From contig NZ_KQ948773.1 in the NCBI RefSeq assembly GCF_001514205.1, forward strand, positions 282,624 to 346,623: a DNA stretch of 64,000 nt, given 5' to 3'. The DNA is from Streptomyces griseoruber (GTDB lineage: Bacteria; Actinomycetota; Actinomycetes; Streptomycetales; Streptomycetaceae). Positions 49,697 to 59,265 of the stretch are shown here, piece by piece. Positions within the stretch are counted from its first letter, which is position 1; every line of letters starts with the position of its first letter. The notes below the pieces were generated by a model, which was not told the origin of the DNA, made no database searches, and saw only the letters and a list, made by a program, of their open reading frames with translations. Made by a program: the position numbers and the translations under genes.

Positions 49697-50019
49697 GCCG
49701 CAGTTCCACGGCACACCCGGCACGGCGCCGGAAAGCACCGCGAGCGCCGGGAGCACGACCCGTATGACCCGTTCGGGAGCCGCCGCGGCCCGCGCGGGGT
49801 GGTGAGGCCGTACGTCCGTCGCGACGCACGGCATCGCCGCCCCGCGCGGACGCATGTCCGGGGCGTGGTCGGCAGGTTGTGCGGGGCGTGATCCGAACTG
49901 GCGTGTACCGGCCGCATATCCACCGTTTTCCAGCGGTACGAAGCACCTTGGTGGCAGTCTGCTCAACAGCAGATACGCAAAGTGTCAATTACAGGCATGC
50001 AGCCGGAGGTGCGCGTCCC
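49697..50019. other. 323-base intergenic region upstream of the second XRE gene
   Basis: No supported gene. The last 120 bases are poorer in G+C and contain the inverted repeat TCTGCT-CAAC-AGCAGA (49958-49973), 46 bases before the XRE start, which could be its operator. The first 200 bases show only shadow frames. Confidence 0.5.
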
Positions 50020-50877
50020 GTGACGTCCAATGTCAATCCCACGGTCAGGCGACGCCGGTTGGGCCAGGAGCTGCGCCGACTCCGTGAAGAGAAGGGCATG
50101 ACGGCCGAACAGGTCGCCGAGCGCCTGCTTGTGTCCCAGTCGAAGATCAGCCGCCTGGAGAACGGCCGGCGCAGCATCAGCCAGCGTGATGTGCGCGACC
50201 TCTGCGGAGTCTACGAGGTCGAGGACCAGCGCATGGTGGAATCGCTGATGGAAATGGCGAAGGACTCCCGGCAGCAGGGCTGGTGGCATGCCTTCGGGGA
50301 CATTCCGTACAGCGTGTACATCGGTCTGGAGACCGACGCGGAGTCGCTGCGGGTGTACGAACCCCAGACCGTCACCGGCCTGTTGCAGACCCGCGCGTAC
50401 GCCGAGGCCATCATCCGGGGCGCGTTGCCGGAGCGGCCGGAGGCCGAGGTCGACAAACGGGTGCAGGTGCGGCTGCGGCGGCAGGAACGAATCACCACCG
50501 AGGACGGGCCGCTGCGGCTGTGGGTGGTGCTGGACGAGGCGGCCCTGCGCCGGGTCGTCGGCAGCAGGCTGGTGATGCGGGAGCAACTGGAGCACCTCGC
50601 CGAGCTGTCGAGGCTTCCGCATGTCACCGTGCAGGTGCTGCCGTTCGAGGTCGGCGCGCATCCCGGCCTCAACGGCCAGTACACGATCCTGGAGTTCGCC
50701 GACGCCTCCGACTCCAGCGTGGTCTACATCGAGGGCGTGACGAGCGACCTCTACCTGGAGAAGGCGTACGACGTCCAGCAGTACTCGGTGATGTACGAAC
50801 ACCTGCGGGCGCAGGCGCTGAACGTGGAGCACTCGCGCCGCGTCATCGACGACCTGGCGAAGGATTACGCGCGATGA
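50020..50877 (+). CDS. XRE-family regulator with DUF5753 domain
   Basis: This 285-residue protein has an N-terminal helix-turn-helix (about 12-65: LGQELRRLREEKGMTAEQVA, then SQSKISRLENGRRSISQRDV) and the C-terminal DUF5753 domain (about 100-280: RVYEPQTVTGLLQTRAYAEA, VRLRRQERI, WVVLDEAALRRVVG, HVTVQVLPFEVGAHPGLNG). GTG at 50020 follows CCGGAGG by about eleven bases. It is paired with the DUF397 gene 206 bases downstream, the intervening region carrying four GTTGGCG/CGCCAAC half-sites. Regulators of this type control development and antibiotic genes in Streptomyces. Confidence 0.9.
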   Translation: MTSNVNPTVRRRRLGQELRRLREEKGMTAEQVAERLLVSQSKISRLENGRRSISQRDVRDLCGVYEVEDQRMVESLMEMAKDSRQQGWWHAFGDIPYSVYIGLETDAESLRVYEPQTVTGLLQTRAYAEAIIRGALPERPEAEVDKRVQVRLRRQERITTEDGPLRLWVVLDEAALRRVVGSRLVMREQLEHLAELSRLPHVTVQVLPFEVGAHPGLNGQYTILEFADASDSSVVYIEGVTSDLYLEKAYDVQQYSVMYEHLRAQALNVEHSRRVIDDLAKDYAR

Positions 50878-51000
50878 AAATCCTCCCGGGATGAGCTTTC
50901 CGGGGTGTGGCGGCGGATGGTACACCGCTGACACGCTCGATTGGAAGACTCACCTGGAATATGCCATTCGACCGAGTGAATGACTCCTCCGATTAGCGGG

Positions 51001-51065
51001 GTTGGCGAGTAGCGTCGATCACGCCAACGATCACCGACGTTGGCGCAAAACCGTGACTCGCCAAC
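51001..51065. promoter_or_regulatory. Four alternating GTTGGCG/CGCCAAC half-sites before DUF397 gene
   Basis: GTTGGCG at 51001-51007 and 51039-51045; CGCCAAC at 51022-51028 and 51059-51065. They form two inverted repeats with 14- and 13-base spacers and end 18 bases before the DUF397 ATG. Placement over the promoter and early leader suggests repression by the XRE regulator next door. Confidence 0.7.
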
Positions 51066-51083
51066 TGGCTAACGGAGCAATCA

Positions 51084-51275
51084 ATGGCAATTCGTCTGGG
51101 CGCCACGGAAACGTGGACGACGTCCTCCTACACCAACGGCAACGGCGCCTGTGTGATGGTCAGGTCGACCGTCCTGGAGACGCTGGAGCTCGGGGACACC
51201 AAGATCCCCGAGGGCCCCAAGCTGGCCTTCCCGGCCGGCGCGTGGAACGCCTTCGTGGCGTCGGTGAAGGAGTAG
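51084..51275 (+). CDS. DUF397 protein
   Basis: This 63-residue protein has the DUF397 core: WTTSSYTNGNGACVMVRST (about 11-29), a central GDTKIPEGPKLAFPAGAW and a helical end AFVASVKE. It has one cysteine at the usual position. It works in known cases with the adjacent XRE/DUF5753 regulator. ATG at 51084 follows AACGGAG by about eight bases. Upstream lies the GTTGGCG array. Confidence 0.88.
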   Translation: MAIRLGATETWTTSSYTNGNGACVMVRSTVLETLELGDTKIPEGPKLAFPAGAWNAFVASVKE

Positions 51276-51398
51276 GGCGAGGAACGTTCTCCGCAACACA
51301 CCGGTTCCACTTCGACCATCGCACAGCCACCGACAGAGCCCTCTCGACAAGATCGCCGTCCTTGCCGAGGGGGCTCGGCCTGTTCCGGGCGAAGGGCC

Positions 51399-52268
51399 CT
51401 AGGGCGTGTGTCGAACCGGGAACGCCACGTCGCACACCGGGTCCTGCGGGCCCGCCGCGTCCCAGTCGGCGAAGTAGATCTCGCGGCACGGGCCGTCGTA
51501 CGTCCAGCCCTCCCGCCTCATCCATGCCTCCACCGCCTCGAACGCGGCGATGATCTGCGGATGGGCGACCTGCGCCTTGCTGATCCGGGTGGACGCCAGC
51601 CGCCGGGCCGGCTCCACCTTCACCTCGATCCCCCGGGCCCGCCCCTGCGCGGCCGCCCACGCGCGGGCCGCCGCCTCGTCGGCGACCGGGACACAGGACT
51701 CCGCCGGTCCGTCGCTCTCCATGGACACCTCGGCGTGGTACGCCACGAACGGCGCGCCGGTGGTGCCCCCGCACGCGCCCGCCGCCTCCTCCAGCCGGCC
51801 GAGGGCGGCGGGGATCCACCGGGGCAGCTCGTCCGCCAGCACATGACGGGTCTCGCTGATGATCACCTGCTCGGGCAGGTCGACGATCTCGACCTCGAAC
51901 TTCTCGTACATTTCGGAGCTCCTCCCCGACAGTCGTCCACGGAGGTACTCGGCGAGCGCGCGCCGGCCGGCGAACCGGTCCTCGGCCTCGGCCCAGTAGG
52001 CGGCGAGCAGGTCCGCGCCCTCGGCGCCACCGGTCTCCACCACCTCGGCGATCCGGGCCAGCGGCATCTCCAGCTGCCGCAGCATCGCCACCAGCCGGGC
52101 CCGGTCCACCTGGCCGGCCCGGTAGTAGCGATAGCCGCTGGCCTCGTCGACCCGCGCCGGGGCCAGCAGGCCCAGCCGGTCGTAGAGACGCAGCGCCTTG
52201 GCCGTGAGGCGGGCCCGCGCGGCGAACGCGCCGATGGTCAGCAGTTCGTCGTCGTCGCGTACGTTCAC
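51399..52268 (-). CDS. MerR-family regulator with C-terminal effector-binding domain
   Basis: This 289-residue protein has an N-terminal MerR winged helix (about 8-75: LLTIGAFAARARLTAKALRL, then YRYYRAGQVDRARLVAMLRQLEMPL), a linker coiled coil (about 80-125), and a GyrI/AraC-type effector domain (about 130-285: VEIVDLPEQVIISETRHV..., REGWTYDGPCREIYFADW). Such proteins sense small hydrophobic or cationic drugs. GTG at 52268 follows GGAGGATGACCAG. No transporter gene is directly adjacent; glutathione peroxidase lies upstream on the same strand. Confidence 0.87.
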   Translation of the reverse strand: MNVRDDDELLTIGAFAARARLTAKALRLYDRLGLLAPARVDEASGYRYYRAGQVDRARLVAMLRQLEMPLARIAEVVETGGAEGADLLAAYWAEAEDRFAGRRALAEYLRGRLSGRSSEMYEKFEVEIVDLPEQVIISETRHVLADELPRWIPAALGRLEEAAGACGGTTGAPFVAYHAEVSMESDGPAESCVPVADEAAARAWAAAQGRARGIEVKVEPARRLASTRISKAQVAHPQIIAAFEAVEAWMRREGWTYDGPCREIYFADWDAAGPQDPVCDVAFPVRHTP

Positions 52269-52356
52269 CTGGTCATCCTCCGTCACCGGGCGGTCTGCTC
52301 CGCCCGGCGACGAGGAGACTCCGCCTTGCCCCAGGGGCAAGGTCAAGCGGTCCCGA

Positions 52357-52860
52357 TCAGCCGAGCCGTGCCTCGATCGCGGTGACGATCTCGTCGGACT
52401 CCGGCTCGGTCTGCGGTGAGAAGCGGGCCACGACGGCCCCGTCCCGGCCGACGAGGAACTTCTCGAAGTTCCAGCGGATGTCACCCGTGTGGCCCTCCGC
52501 GTCCGCGAAGCCGACCAGCCGCTCGTACAGGGGGTGCCGGCCCTCGCCGTTCACCTCGACCTTCTCGGTCAGCGGGAAGGTCACGCCGTACGTCGCCGAG
52601 CAGAACTCCGCGATCTCCTCGGCGCTGCCGGGCTCCTGCCCGAGGAACTGGTTGCAGGGCACGCCCAGCACGGTGAAGCCCTGCGCGGCGTACCGCTCCT
52701 GGAGCTTCTCCAGCCCGTTGTACTGCGGGGTCAGACCACACTTGGAGGCCACGTTCACGATCAGGACGACCTGCCCCGAATACTCCGAGAGCTGCGCGGA
52801 CCCACCCTTGAGGGCGCCGATCTCGACATCGAGGGGGGAGGAAACGGCATCAGTAGTCAT
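52357..52860 (-). CDS. Glutathione peroxidase-family thiol peroxidase
   Basis: This 167-residue protein has the family motifs VNVASKCGLTPQYNGLE (peroxidatic Cys, about 41), LGVPCNQFLGQEPGS (about 66-80) and WNFEKFLVGRDG (about 129-140), which give the Cys/Gln/Trp/Asn active site. The second cysteine in the PCNQF region and one further Cys (EEIAEFCSATYG) suggest a thioredoxin-dependent mechanism, as expected in an organism that makes mycothiol. Cytoplasmic. ATG at 52860. Confidence 0.93.
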   Translation of the reverse strand: MTTDAVSSPLDVEIGALKGGSAQLSEYSGQVVLIVNVASKCGLTPQYNGLEKLQERYAAQGFTVLGVPCNQFLGQEPGSAEEIAEFCSATYGVTFPLTEKVEVNGEGRHPLYERLVGFADAEGHTGDIRWNFEKFLVGRDGAVVARFSPQTEPESDEIVTAIEARLG

Positions 52861-52894
52861 GGGCGGATGCTAGCCCCGCCCGGTGAACCCTCCC

Positions 52895-53911
52895 TCAACC
52901 GGGGGCGCTCTCCCTTTCCGTTTCCTGTGCCGTATCCCGCTCCGTCTCCTTCGCCGCCCCGGCCAGTACCTCCCCCGCCGCCGTCCGCGAGTACAGCACC
53001 GACCGCCCCGCCCGCCCCCGCTCCACCAGCCCCGCGTCCAGCAGCACCCGCAGATGCCGGCCCACCGAGCCCAGCCCCTGCCCGGTCAGCGCGACCAGCT
53101 GGGTGGTGCTCAGCGGCCCCTGCCCGAGCAGCACCAGCACCGCCGCCCGCCCCGGCCCCAGCAGCGCGCCGAGCGCCGCCGGCACCGCCCGCTCCCGGGG
53201 GTCCCCGGCCAGCGGCCCCGCGCACGGGTACACCACCGCGTACCGCTCCCGCCCCTCCCACGACACCCAGCCGGCCCTCGGGGTGACCGGCACGAACACC
53301 AGCTCCGCGCCGGAGATCTCCCGGGGCGGGTATTCATGCGCGTTCACCTGGAACCGGCTCTCCCCGAGCCACCGCGTCCCCGGCCGCAGCGAGTCCAGCG
53401 CCGCCGCCCAGCCGCCCCGGCTGACCTGCGCCGTCCGCGCGACCACATCCGCCTCCAGCACATGCCGCCGACGCTCCCAGGACGGCCGCACCGCCGCCTC
53501 CCACACGTACTCCAGCAGTGCCGCCGCCCGCTCGGGCAGATCGTCGCGGTCCAGGGCGGGGGGCAGCGGACCGCCGACGGAGAGCCGCAGATGCGCGCGG
53601 GCCTCGGCGGGATCCGCCGCCCGCACCCGCGCCACCCCCTGCGCGAAGCTCTCGCCGTCGCGCGGGGTCGGAGTGAGGAAGTCCGCGATCCAGCTCCGCC
53701 CGAGCCCCGCGCGGATCAGCAGCGCGGTGACCGGGTCCGCCGCCAACTCGGCCCGGTAGGCCGGCAGATGGGCCCGCAGCCAGGCCTGCTCGCCGGGGTG
53801 GGCGCCCACCCCCCACTGGAGCAGCTTCACGCTCGCGAAGGTCTCGGCGAGCGGCGAGAGCACGAACCGGCTGCGGGCCAGCGTGTCGGCGTTCAACTGC
53901 CACCAGCCCAC
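52895..53911 (-). CDS. ArsR/DUF5937-type winged-helix transcriptional regulator
   Basis: This 338-residue protein has a long N-terminal domain (about 1-240; WQLNADTLARSRFVLSPLAE, DFLTPTPRDGESFAQGVARV) and a C-terminal winged helix (about 245-315: LLGPGRAAVLVLLGQGPLST, then LVALTGQGLGSVGRHLRVLLDAGLVERGRAGR). This inverted ArsR arrangement is common in Streptomyces. ATG at 53911. It is divergent from an MFS exporter gene; the 83-base gap has an 18-base inverted repeat, so control of the exporter is likely. Confidence 0.87.
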   Translation of the reverse strand: MGWWQLNADTLARSRFVLSPLAETFASVKLLQWGVGAHPGEQAWLRAHLPAYRAELAADPVTALLIRAGLGRSWIADFLTPTPRDGESFAQGVARVRAADPAEARAHLRLSVGGPLPPALDRDDLPERAAALLEYVWEAAVRPSWERRRHVLEADVVARTAQVSRGGWAAALDSLRPGTRWLGESRFQVNAHEYPPREISGAELVFVPVTPRAGWVSWEGRERYAVVYPCAGPLAGDPRERAVPAALGALLGPGRAAVLVLLGQGPLSTTQLVALTGQGLGSVGRHLRVLLDAGLVERGRAGRSVLYSRTAAGEVLAGAAKETERDTAQETERESAPG

Positions 53912-53937
53912 CGCGGACCTCCCCGTGCCCTACGACC

Positions 53938-53955
53938 TTTCGCGTGACCGCGAAA
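53938..53955. promoter_or_regulatory. Inverted repeat TTTCGCG-TGAC-CGCGAAA in divergent promoter
   Basis: Seven-base perfect arms around a four-base spacer, 27 bases from the ArsR-type gene start and 40 bases from the MFS gene start. It is A/T-containing and centrally placed, as expected for the operator of the ArsR-type protein. Confidence 0.7.
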
Positions 53956-53994
53956 CAATAACCACCCCCTTCCGGGCCGCCCGAGACTCCGGCC

Positions 53995-55203
53995 ATGACC
54001 GGCTACCGACAGCTCTTCCGCACCCCGGAGTTCACCCCTCTCTTCCTCTCGTCCGCCGCCCACACCGCCGCCCAGACGGTGAGCGGACTCGCCCTGGGCA
54101 CCCTCGTCTTCCAGGCCACCGACTCGCCGCTGCTGTCGGCGGTGAGCATGTTCGGACCCTCGCTCGCCCAGGCGGTCGGCGCGACCCTGCTGCTCTCGGG
54201 CGCCGACCGGCTGGCCCCGAGGGCCACCCTGATCGGCCTGTCCCTCGCCTTCGCCGTCACCACGGCCGCCGTCGCCCTGCCCGGCCTCCCGGTCCGGGCC
54301 GTCCTCGCGGTCGTCCTCCTGGGGGGCCTGATCGCCTCGCTCGGCGGGGGTGTCCGCTGGGGCCTGCTGAACGAGCTCCTCAGCGGCGACGGGACGTATC
54401 TGCCGGGGCGTTCGCTCTTCAACGTGATGAGCGGGCTGACGCAGGTCACCGGGTACGCCGTCGGCGGCGCCCTGGTCACCGCCCTCGCCCCGCGTCCCGT
54501 GCTCCTGCTCGCCGCCCTGCTCCACACCGTCGCCGCGGCCGTCGCCCGGCTCGGCCTGACCGCCCGGCCGCCGCGCGCCACGGGCCGCCCCTCGGCCGCC
54601 GCGACCCTGCGCACCAACGCCGCCTTGTGGTCCTCACGGCCCCGCCGCCTCACCTACCTCGGCCTGTGGGTCCCCAACGGCCTGGTCGTCGGCTGCGAGG
54701 CGCTGTTCGTGCCGTACGCCCCCGACGCGGCGGGCACGCTGTTCGCGTGCGCGGCGCTGGGGATGCTGGTGGGCGATGTGACGGTCGGCCGGTTCGTCCC
54801 GCCGGCGCTGCGGGCGCGGCTCGCCACGCCTCTGCTGCTCCTGCTGGCCACCCCCTATCTCCTCTTCGTCCTGCGGCCCGCCCTGCCCGTCGCCGCCGGC
54901 TGCGCGGCCCTCGCCTCGGTGGGCTTCGGGGCGAGTCTGGTCCAGCAGGAGCGCCTGATGGCCCTCACCCCGGCCGAACTCGGCGGGCAGGCGCTCGGGC
55001 TGCACTCCGCCGGGATGGGAACCATGCAGGGGGTGGGCGCGGCGGTGGCGGGCACGGTCGCCCAGCTCACCTCCGCGGCCACCGCGATGACGGTGACGGC
55101 GCTGACGTCGCTGGCGGTGACCGCGGGGCTGGCCCTGGCGGGCGGCCGGGCCGAGGGCACCGGGAGCCCGGCCGGGCGGGCTCGGTCCACGACACGGGGG
55201 TGA
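53995..55203 (+). CDS. MFS transporter
   Basis: This 402-residue membrane protein has about twelve hydrophobic segments. The first part (YRQLFRTPEFTPLFLSSAAH, TVSGLALGTLVFQATDSPLL) and the arrangement match drug-exporter-type MFS proteins with 10-12 helices. It has a short cytoplasmic C-terminus (ARSTTRG). It is divergent from the ArsR-type regulator, which probably represses it. The substrate is unknown. Confidence 0.87.
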   Translation: MTGYRQLFRTPEFTPLFLSSAAHTAAQTVSGLALGTLVFQATDSPLLSAVSMFGPSLAQAVGATLLLSGADRLAPRATLIGLSLAFAVTTAAVALPGLPVRAVLAVVLLGGLIASLGGGVRWGLLNELLSGDGTYLPGRSLFNVMSGLTQVTGYAVGGALVTALAPRPVLLLAALLHTVAAAVARLGLTARPPRATGRPSAAATLRTNAALWSSRPRRLTYLGLWVPNGLVVGCEALFVPYAPDAAGTLFACAALGMLVGDVTVGRFVPPALRARLATPLLLLLATPYLLFVLRPALPVAAGCAALASVGFGASLVQQERLMALTPAELGGQALGLHSAGMGTMQGVGAAVAGTVAQLTSAATAMTVTALTSLAVTAGLALAGGRAEGTGSPAGRARSTTRG

Positions 55204-55214
55204 CGGGTGACGGT

Positions 55215-55233
55215 CACCGGCCGGCGACCGGTG
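55215..55233. terminator. Short GC-rich hairpin between convergent genes
   Basis: CACCGG and CCGGTG pair around a seven-base loop between the MFS gene (ends 55203) and the acetyltransferase gene (ends 55272). A modest stem; weakly supported. Confidence 0.35.
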
Positions 55234-55271
55234 TCGGGTGCGTCACCGGGTCCGCACCGGCCCACCCGGAC

Positions 55272-55904
55272 TCACACGGCGGGGCGCGGCGCGGGGTGCG
55301 ATCGGACGGCGGGCCGTGACGGACCGGTGACGTTCCGTACGTGGCGATGGCCGTCCAGCGGGTAGGCGGGCGGTGCGGCGGGCAGGACGCCGTCGAGGAC
55401 GTACCCGGTCTTCTCGGCGACCCGGCAGGACGCGTCGTTGTCCACCTGGTGGAGGAGTTCGAGGCGGCTCAGGCCGGTGGGTGCGAAGGTGGCGTACGCC
55501 CAGTCGGTGAGGGTGCGCAGGGCACGGGGCGCCACGCCCCGGCCGCGCGCGTGGGCGGCGGTCCAGTAGCCCACCTCGGCGGTGGGGGCACCGGGTGCGA
55601 CCGTCTTCAGGACCGCCTGGCCGACCAGGAGGTCACCCGGACGGCCGGCGTCCTCGGGGCCGGCGCTCTCCTCGGTCACGGCGAAGCAGAACCGCGTCCC
55701 GGCCTCCCAGCCCTCCCGCTGGGCGGCGATCCAGCGCGCCCCCTCGGCCTCGTCGTCCACCCGGTGGCTGGTCCAGCGGCGCAGCACGGGGTCCCGCAGC
55801 GCCTCGACCAGCGCGGGGACGTCCGTCGGGCGCCAGGGGCGCAGGGTGAGGGCGGGGGCGCCGGCGTGCGCGGCGGCTCGGAGGGAGACCGGGGTGGGCG
55901 GCAT
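55272..55904 (-). CDS. GNAT N-acetyltransferase
   Basis: This 210-residue protein has the start ALTLRPWRPTDVPALVEALRDP, the RimJ/RimL feature WTSHRVDDEAEGARWIAAQ, the acetyl-CoA loop AHARGRGVAPRALRTLTDWA (about 121-140) and LELLHQVDNDASCRVAEKTGYV (about 151-172). A further C-terminal tail of about 25 residues is basic and Pro-rich. The substrate is unknown. ATG at 55904. It lies downstream of the SHOCT gene on the same strand. Confidence 0.88.
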   Translation of the reverse strand: MPPTPVSLRAAAHAGAPALTLRPWRPTDVPALVEALRDPVLRRWTSHRVDDEAEGARWIAAQREGWEAGTRFCFAVTEESAGPEDAGRPGDLLVGQAVLKTVAPGAPTAEVGYWTAAHARGRGVAPRALRTLTDWAYATFAPTGLSRLELLHQVDNDASCRVAEKTGYVLDGVLPAAPPAYPLDGHRHVRNVTGPSRPAVRSHPAPRPAV

Positions 55905-55936
55905 CGGGCGATCGTACGCCGTCGTACGCCCTGCCC

Positions 55937-56233
55937 TCAGGCGAGCAGCCGGCGCTTCTGCTCCTCGAACTCGGCGTCGCTGAGGATGCCCTGGGACTTC
56001 AGATCGCCGAGCTGCTTGAGCTGGTCGATCTTGTTGGTCATCTCGTCGGCCGTGGACGGCGGCGCCGCGGGTGCCGCGGGTGCCGGGGGCGGCGGCGGGG
56101 GCTGCGGGGGCTGCTGCTCCTCGGCCTGGGCGGCCCAGCGGCCCTGCTGACGGCGTGACACTCGGTTGGAGACCGCGGTCGCCGTTCCCGCCACCACCGC
56201 GGTGCGGGCGACTCCGCGCAGAAGACCAGGCAT
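55937..56233 (-). CDS. SHOCT-domain protein
   Basis: This 98-residue protein has a short N-terminal hydrophobic/basic region (MPGLLRGVARTAVVAGTATA), a Gln/Pro/Ala-rich linker (about 38-60), and the C-terminal SHOCT motif IDQLKQLGDLKSQGILSDAEFEEQK (about 69-93). SHOCT is a short oligomerisation module; the function of these small proteins is unknown. ATG at 56233 follows AAAGGGGATC. Confidence 0.87.
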   Translation of the reverse strand: MPGLLRGVARTAVVAGTATAVSNRVSRRQQGRWAAQAEEQQPPQPPPPPPAPAAPAAPPSTADEMTNKIDQLKQLGDLKSQGILSDAEFEEQKRRLLA

Positions 56234-56354
56234 GACGATCCCCTTTCTCGTCCGGAACGGTCACTCCATTGCAGCACGCCTCCCCTTGATCTGCCGGGTG
56301 CCGTAATCCGTGGCAGCCTGAGTCTGTGTGTTCGCCGAAGCGAAGGAGCTCGAC

Positions 56355-56783
56355 ATGGCCACGCACGGCAGGGGAATGACGGACACGACGGCTCGCGGGG
56401 GAATGGCCGTGTCCGGCTGGATACTGTTCGCCGCGATCATGATGATGTTCGGCGGCGTCATGGCGATATTCGAGGGAATAGCCGCCATAGCCGAGGACGA
56501 CGTGTTCGTCTCGACAAGGAACTACACCTTCCAGTGGAGCCTCACCGGGTGGGGCTGGCTGCACCTCGTGCTCGGCATCGTGGTCACTCTGGCGGGCATC
56601 GCTCTGTTCAGCGGTGCCATGTGGGCACGGGTCGTCGGCATCGCACTGGCCGGGATCTCGATGATCGCCAACTTCGCCTGGCTGCCCTGGTACCCGTTCT
56701 GGGCGGTCATGCTGATCATCATCGACGGCTTCGTGATGTGGGCGCTGTGCGTCGGACCCAGCAGGGACACCCGGGCGACCTGA
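56355..56783 (+). CDS. Small four-helix membrane protein (DUF7144-like)
   Basis: This 142-residue protein has a Thr/Gly-rich N-terminus and four hydrophobic segments (about 18-43, 65-88, 90-112 and 115-135). Characteristic pieces are WILFAAIMMMFGGVMAIFEG, NYTFQWSLTGWGWLHLVLG and IIIDGFVMWALC, a pattern common in actinobacteria and of unknown function. ATG at 56355 follows AAGGAGCTCGAC and is preferred to the GTG at 56328. A strong terminator follows. Confidence 0.8.
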   Translation: MATHGRGMTDTTARGGMAVSGWILFAAIMMMFGGVMAIFEGIAAIAEDDVFVSTRNYTFQWSLTGWGWLHLVLGIVVTLAGIALFSGAMWARVVGIALAGISMIANFAWLPWYPFWAVMLIIIDGFVMWALCVGPSRDTRAT

Positions 56784-56841
56784 GCCGCCGCTCCCCGTCC
56801 GGCGCCGCGTTGAGCCGTTCGGCCCCGGCGGTCACCCGCAC

Positions 56842-56879
56842 GTGCCGCCGGGGCCCGTACCACCGGGCCCCGGCGGCAC
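56842..56879. terminator. Strong terminator hairpin, 15-bp perfect stem
   Basis: GTGCCGCCGGGGCCC and its exact complement (56865-56879) pair around an eight-base loop, 59 bases after the stop of the small membrane-protein gene. Confidence 0.85.
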
Positions 56880-56942
56880 ACCGGTGTTTTCGTGGGGTGT
56901 GGAATTCCCCGGTCCCGGGGGCGCACCCGTAGGGAGACATCA

Positions 56943-57785
<843 letters not shown>

Positions 57786-57795
57786 CATCGACGCC

Positions 57796-59265
57796 GTGCA
57801 CGCCGCCGGGCTCCTCGCGGCGACCCCGCCCCAGCTGCTGCCCGCGCGCGAGCTGATGGCCTTCACCCTGGGCACCCACATCCTGCTCGTGCCCTTCGGT
57901 GTCGCGCTGCCCTTCCTCACCCTGCTGATGCACCACCGCGGACTGCGCAAGGGCGACGAGGCCGCGCTGCGCCTCGCCCGCCGCTGGTCGGCGGTGATGG
58001 CCGTGCAGTTCGCCATCGGCATCGTCACCGGCACCGTGCTGTCCTTCGAGTTCGGGCTGCTGTGGCCCGGCATGATGGGCCGCTGGGGAGACGTCTTCGG
58101 GCTGGCCTTCGGCATCGAGGGCTGGGCCTTCTTCCTGGAGGCCATCCTGATCGCCGTCTATCTGTACGGCTGGCGCACGCTGCGCCCGTGGCCGCACTTC
58201 TGGGTCGGGGTCCCGCTGTGCGCGTCCGCCCTGCTCGGGGCGTTCGGGATCATCGCCGCGAACTCCTGGATGAACACGCCCCGGGGCTTCACCCTCGACG
58301 CGTCCGGCGACCCGGCCGACGTCGACGTACGACGGGCGATCTTCACGCCGATCTTCGGCCCCGAGTACTGGCACTTCGTGGGCGCCGCCTATATGACCGC
58401 CGCGTACTGCGTGGCCGGCGTGTACGCGGTCGGCCGGCTGCGCGGCCGCCGGGACCGCTACCACCGGCTCGGCTTCACCGTGCCGTTCACGGTGGCCGCG
58501 ATCCTCACCCCGATCCAGTTCATGCTGGGCGACTCGCTGGCCCGGGCCGTCTTCCACCAGCAGCCGGTGAAGTTCTCCGCCATGGAGATCGTCTGGACGA
58601 CCGGCACCCATGTGCCCGAGTACATGTTCGGGATCCTGCACTCCGACGGGAGCATCTCCGGCGGCGTCAAGATCCCCCAACTGGACTCGATCCTGGCCGG
58701 CTTCAGCCCCTCCACCAAGGTGCAGGGCCTCACCGCGGTCGCCGCCGACACCCGCCCGACGGCCGCTCAGGCCACCCTCGTGCACTGGGCGTTCGACATC
58801 ATGGTGACCCTCGGCAGCCTGCTGATCCTGCTCGCCCTCTGGTACGGCTGGGTCTGGTTCCGCCGCCGCGACCTGCCCCGCTCGCGCTGGTTCTTCCGGT
58901 GCGCGGCCGTCGCCGGCGCGGCCTGTCTGGTGTGCGTGGAGTGCGGCTGGATCACCACGGAGGTGGGCCGCCAGCCGTGGATCGTGTACGAGCACATGCG
59001 GGTGTCGGAGGCGGTCACCGGCACGCACGCCTACGGGCTGTGGACGATGTTCGGGACCGTGGTCGTCGTCTACGTCTGCGCCTTCGCCGCGTTCCTGACC
59101 GTCGTCCGCAGGATGAGCGCCCGCTGGCAGGCGGCCGACGCGGCCGGGGACGTCGTACCGGAGGGGCCGGAGAGCGAGATCCCCTACGGGCCGCGGGCGA
59201 TGTCGGGTGCCGGGGAGAGCGCACCGGGGCCCGCGCACCGGGACGGGGACGGGGACCGGACATGA
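57796..59265 (+). CDS. cydA: Cytochrome bd ubiquinol oxidase subunit I
   Basis: This 489-residue membrane protein has the CydA features: RELMAFTLGTHILLVPFGVALPF (about 18-40, heme-ligand His), FAIGIVTGTVLSFEFGLLWPG, GIEGWAFFLEAILIAVYLYGW, the conserved Glu/Asn, GIIAANSWMNTPRGF (about 151-165), and the long periplasmic Q-loop region after GDSLARAVFHQQPVKFSAME. With CydB it forms the bd-type terminal oxidase in the cell membrane, used at low oxygen. GTG at 57796. Overlaps cydB by four bases (ATGA). Confidence 0.93.
   Translation: MHAAGLLAATPPQLLPARELMAFTLGTHILLVPFGVALPFLTLLMHHRGLRKGDEAALRLARRWSAVMAVQFAIGIVTGTVLSFEFGLLWPGMMGRWGDVFGLAFGIEGWAFFLEAILIAVYLYGWRTLRPWPHFWVGVPLCASALLGAFGIIAANSWMNTPRGFTLDASGDPADVDVRRAIFTPIFGPEYWHFVGAAYMTAAYCVAGVYAVGRLRGRRDRYHRLGFTVPFTVAAILTPIQFMLGDSLARAVFHQQPVKFSAMEIVWTTGTHVPEYMFGILHSDGSISGGVKIPQLDSILAGFSPSTKVQGLTAVAADTRPTAAQATLVHWAFDIMVTLGSLLILLALWYGWVWFRRRDLPRSRWFFRCAAVAGAACLVCVECGWITTEVGRQPWIVYEHMRVSEAVTGTHAYGLWTMFGTVVVVYVCAFAAFLTVVRRMSARWQAADAAGDVVPEGPESEIPYGPRAMSGAGESAPGPAHRDGDGDRT

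Noticed and set aside
49052..49966. Minus-strand frame over the GPP34 gene and following gap, with a hydrophobic stretch
   Set aside because: Mostly opposite the GPP34 domain. The hydrophobic stretch is short and no start with a ribosome-binding site was found.
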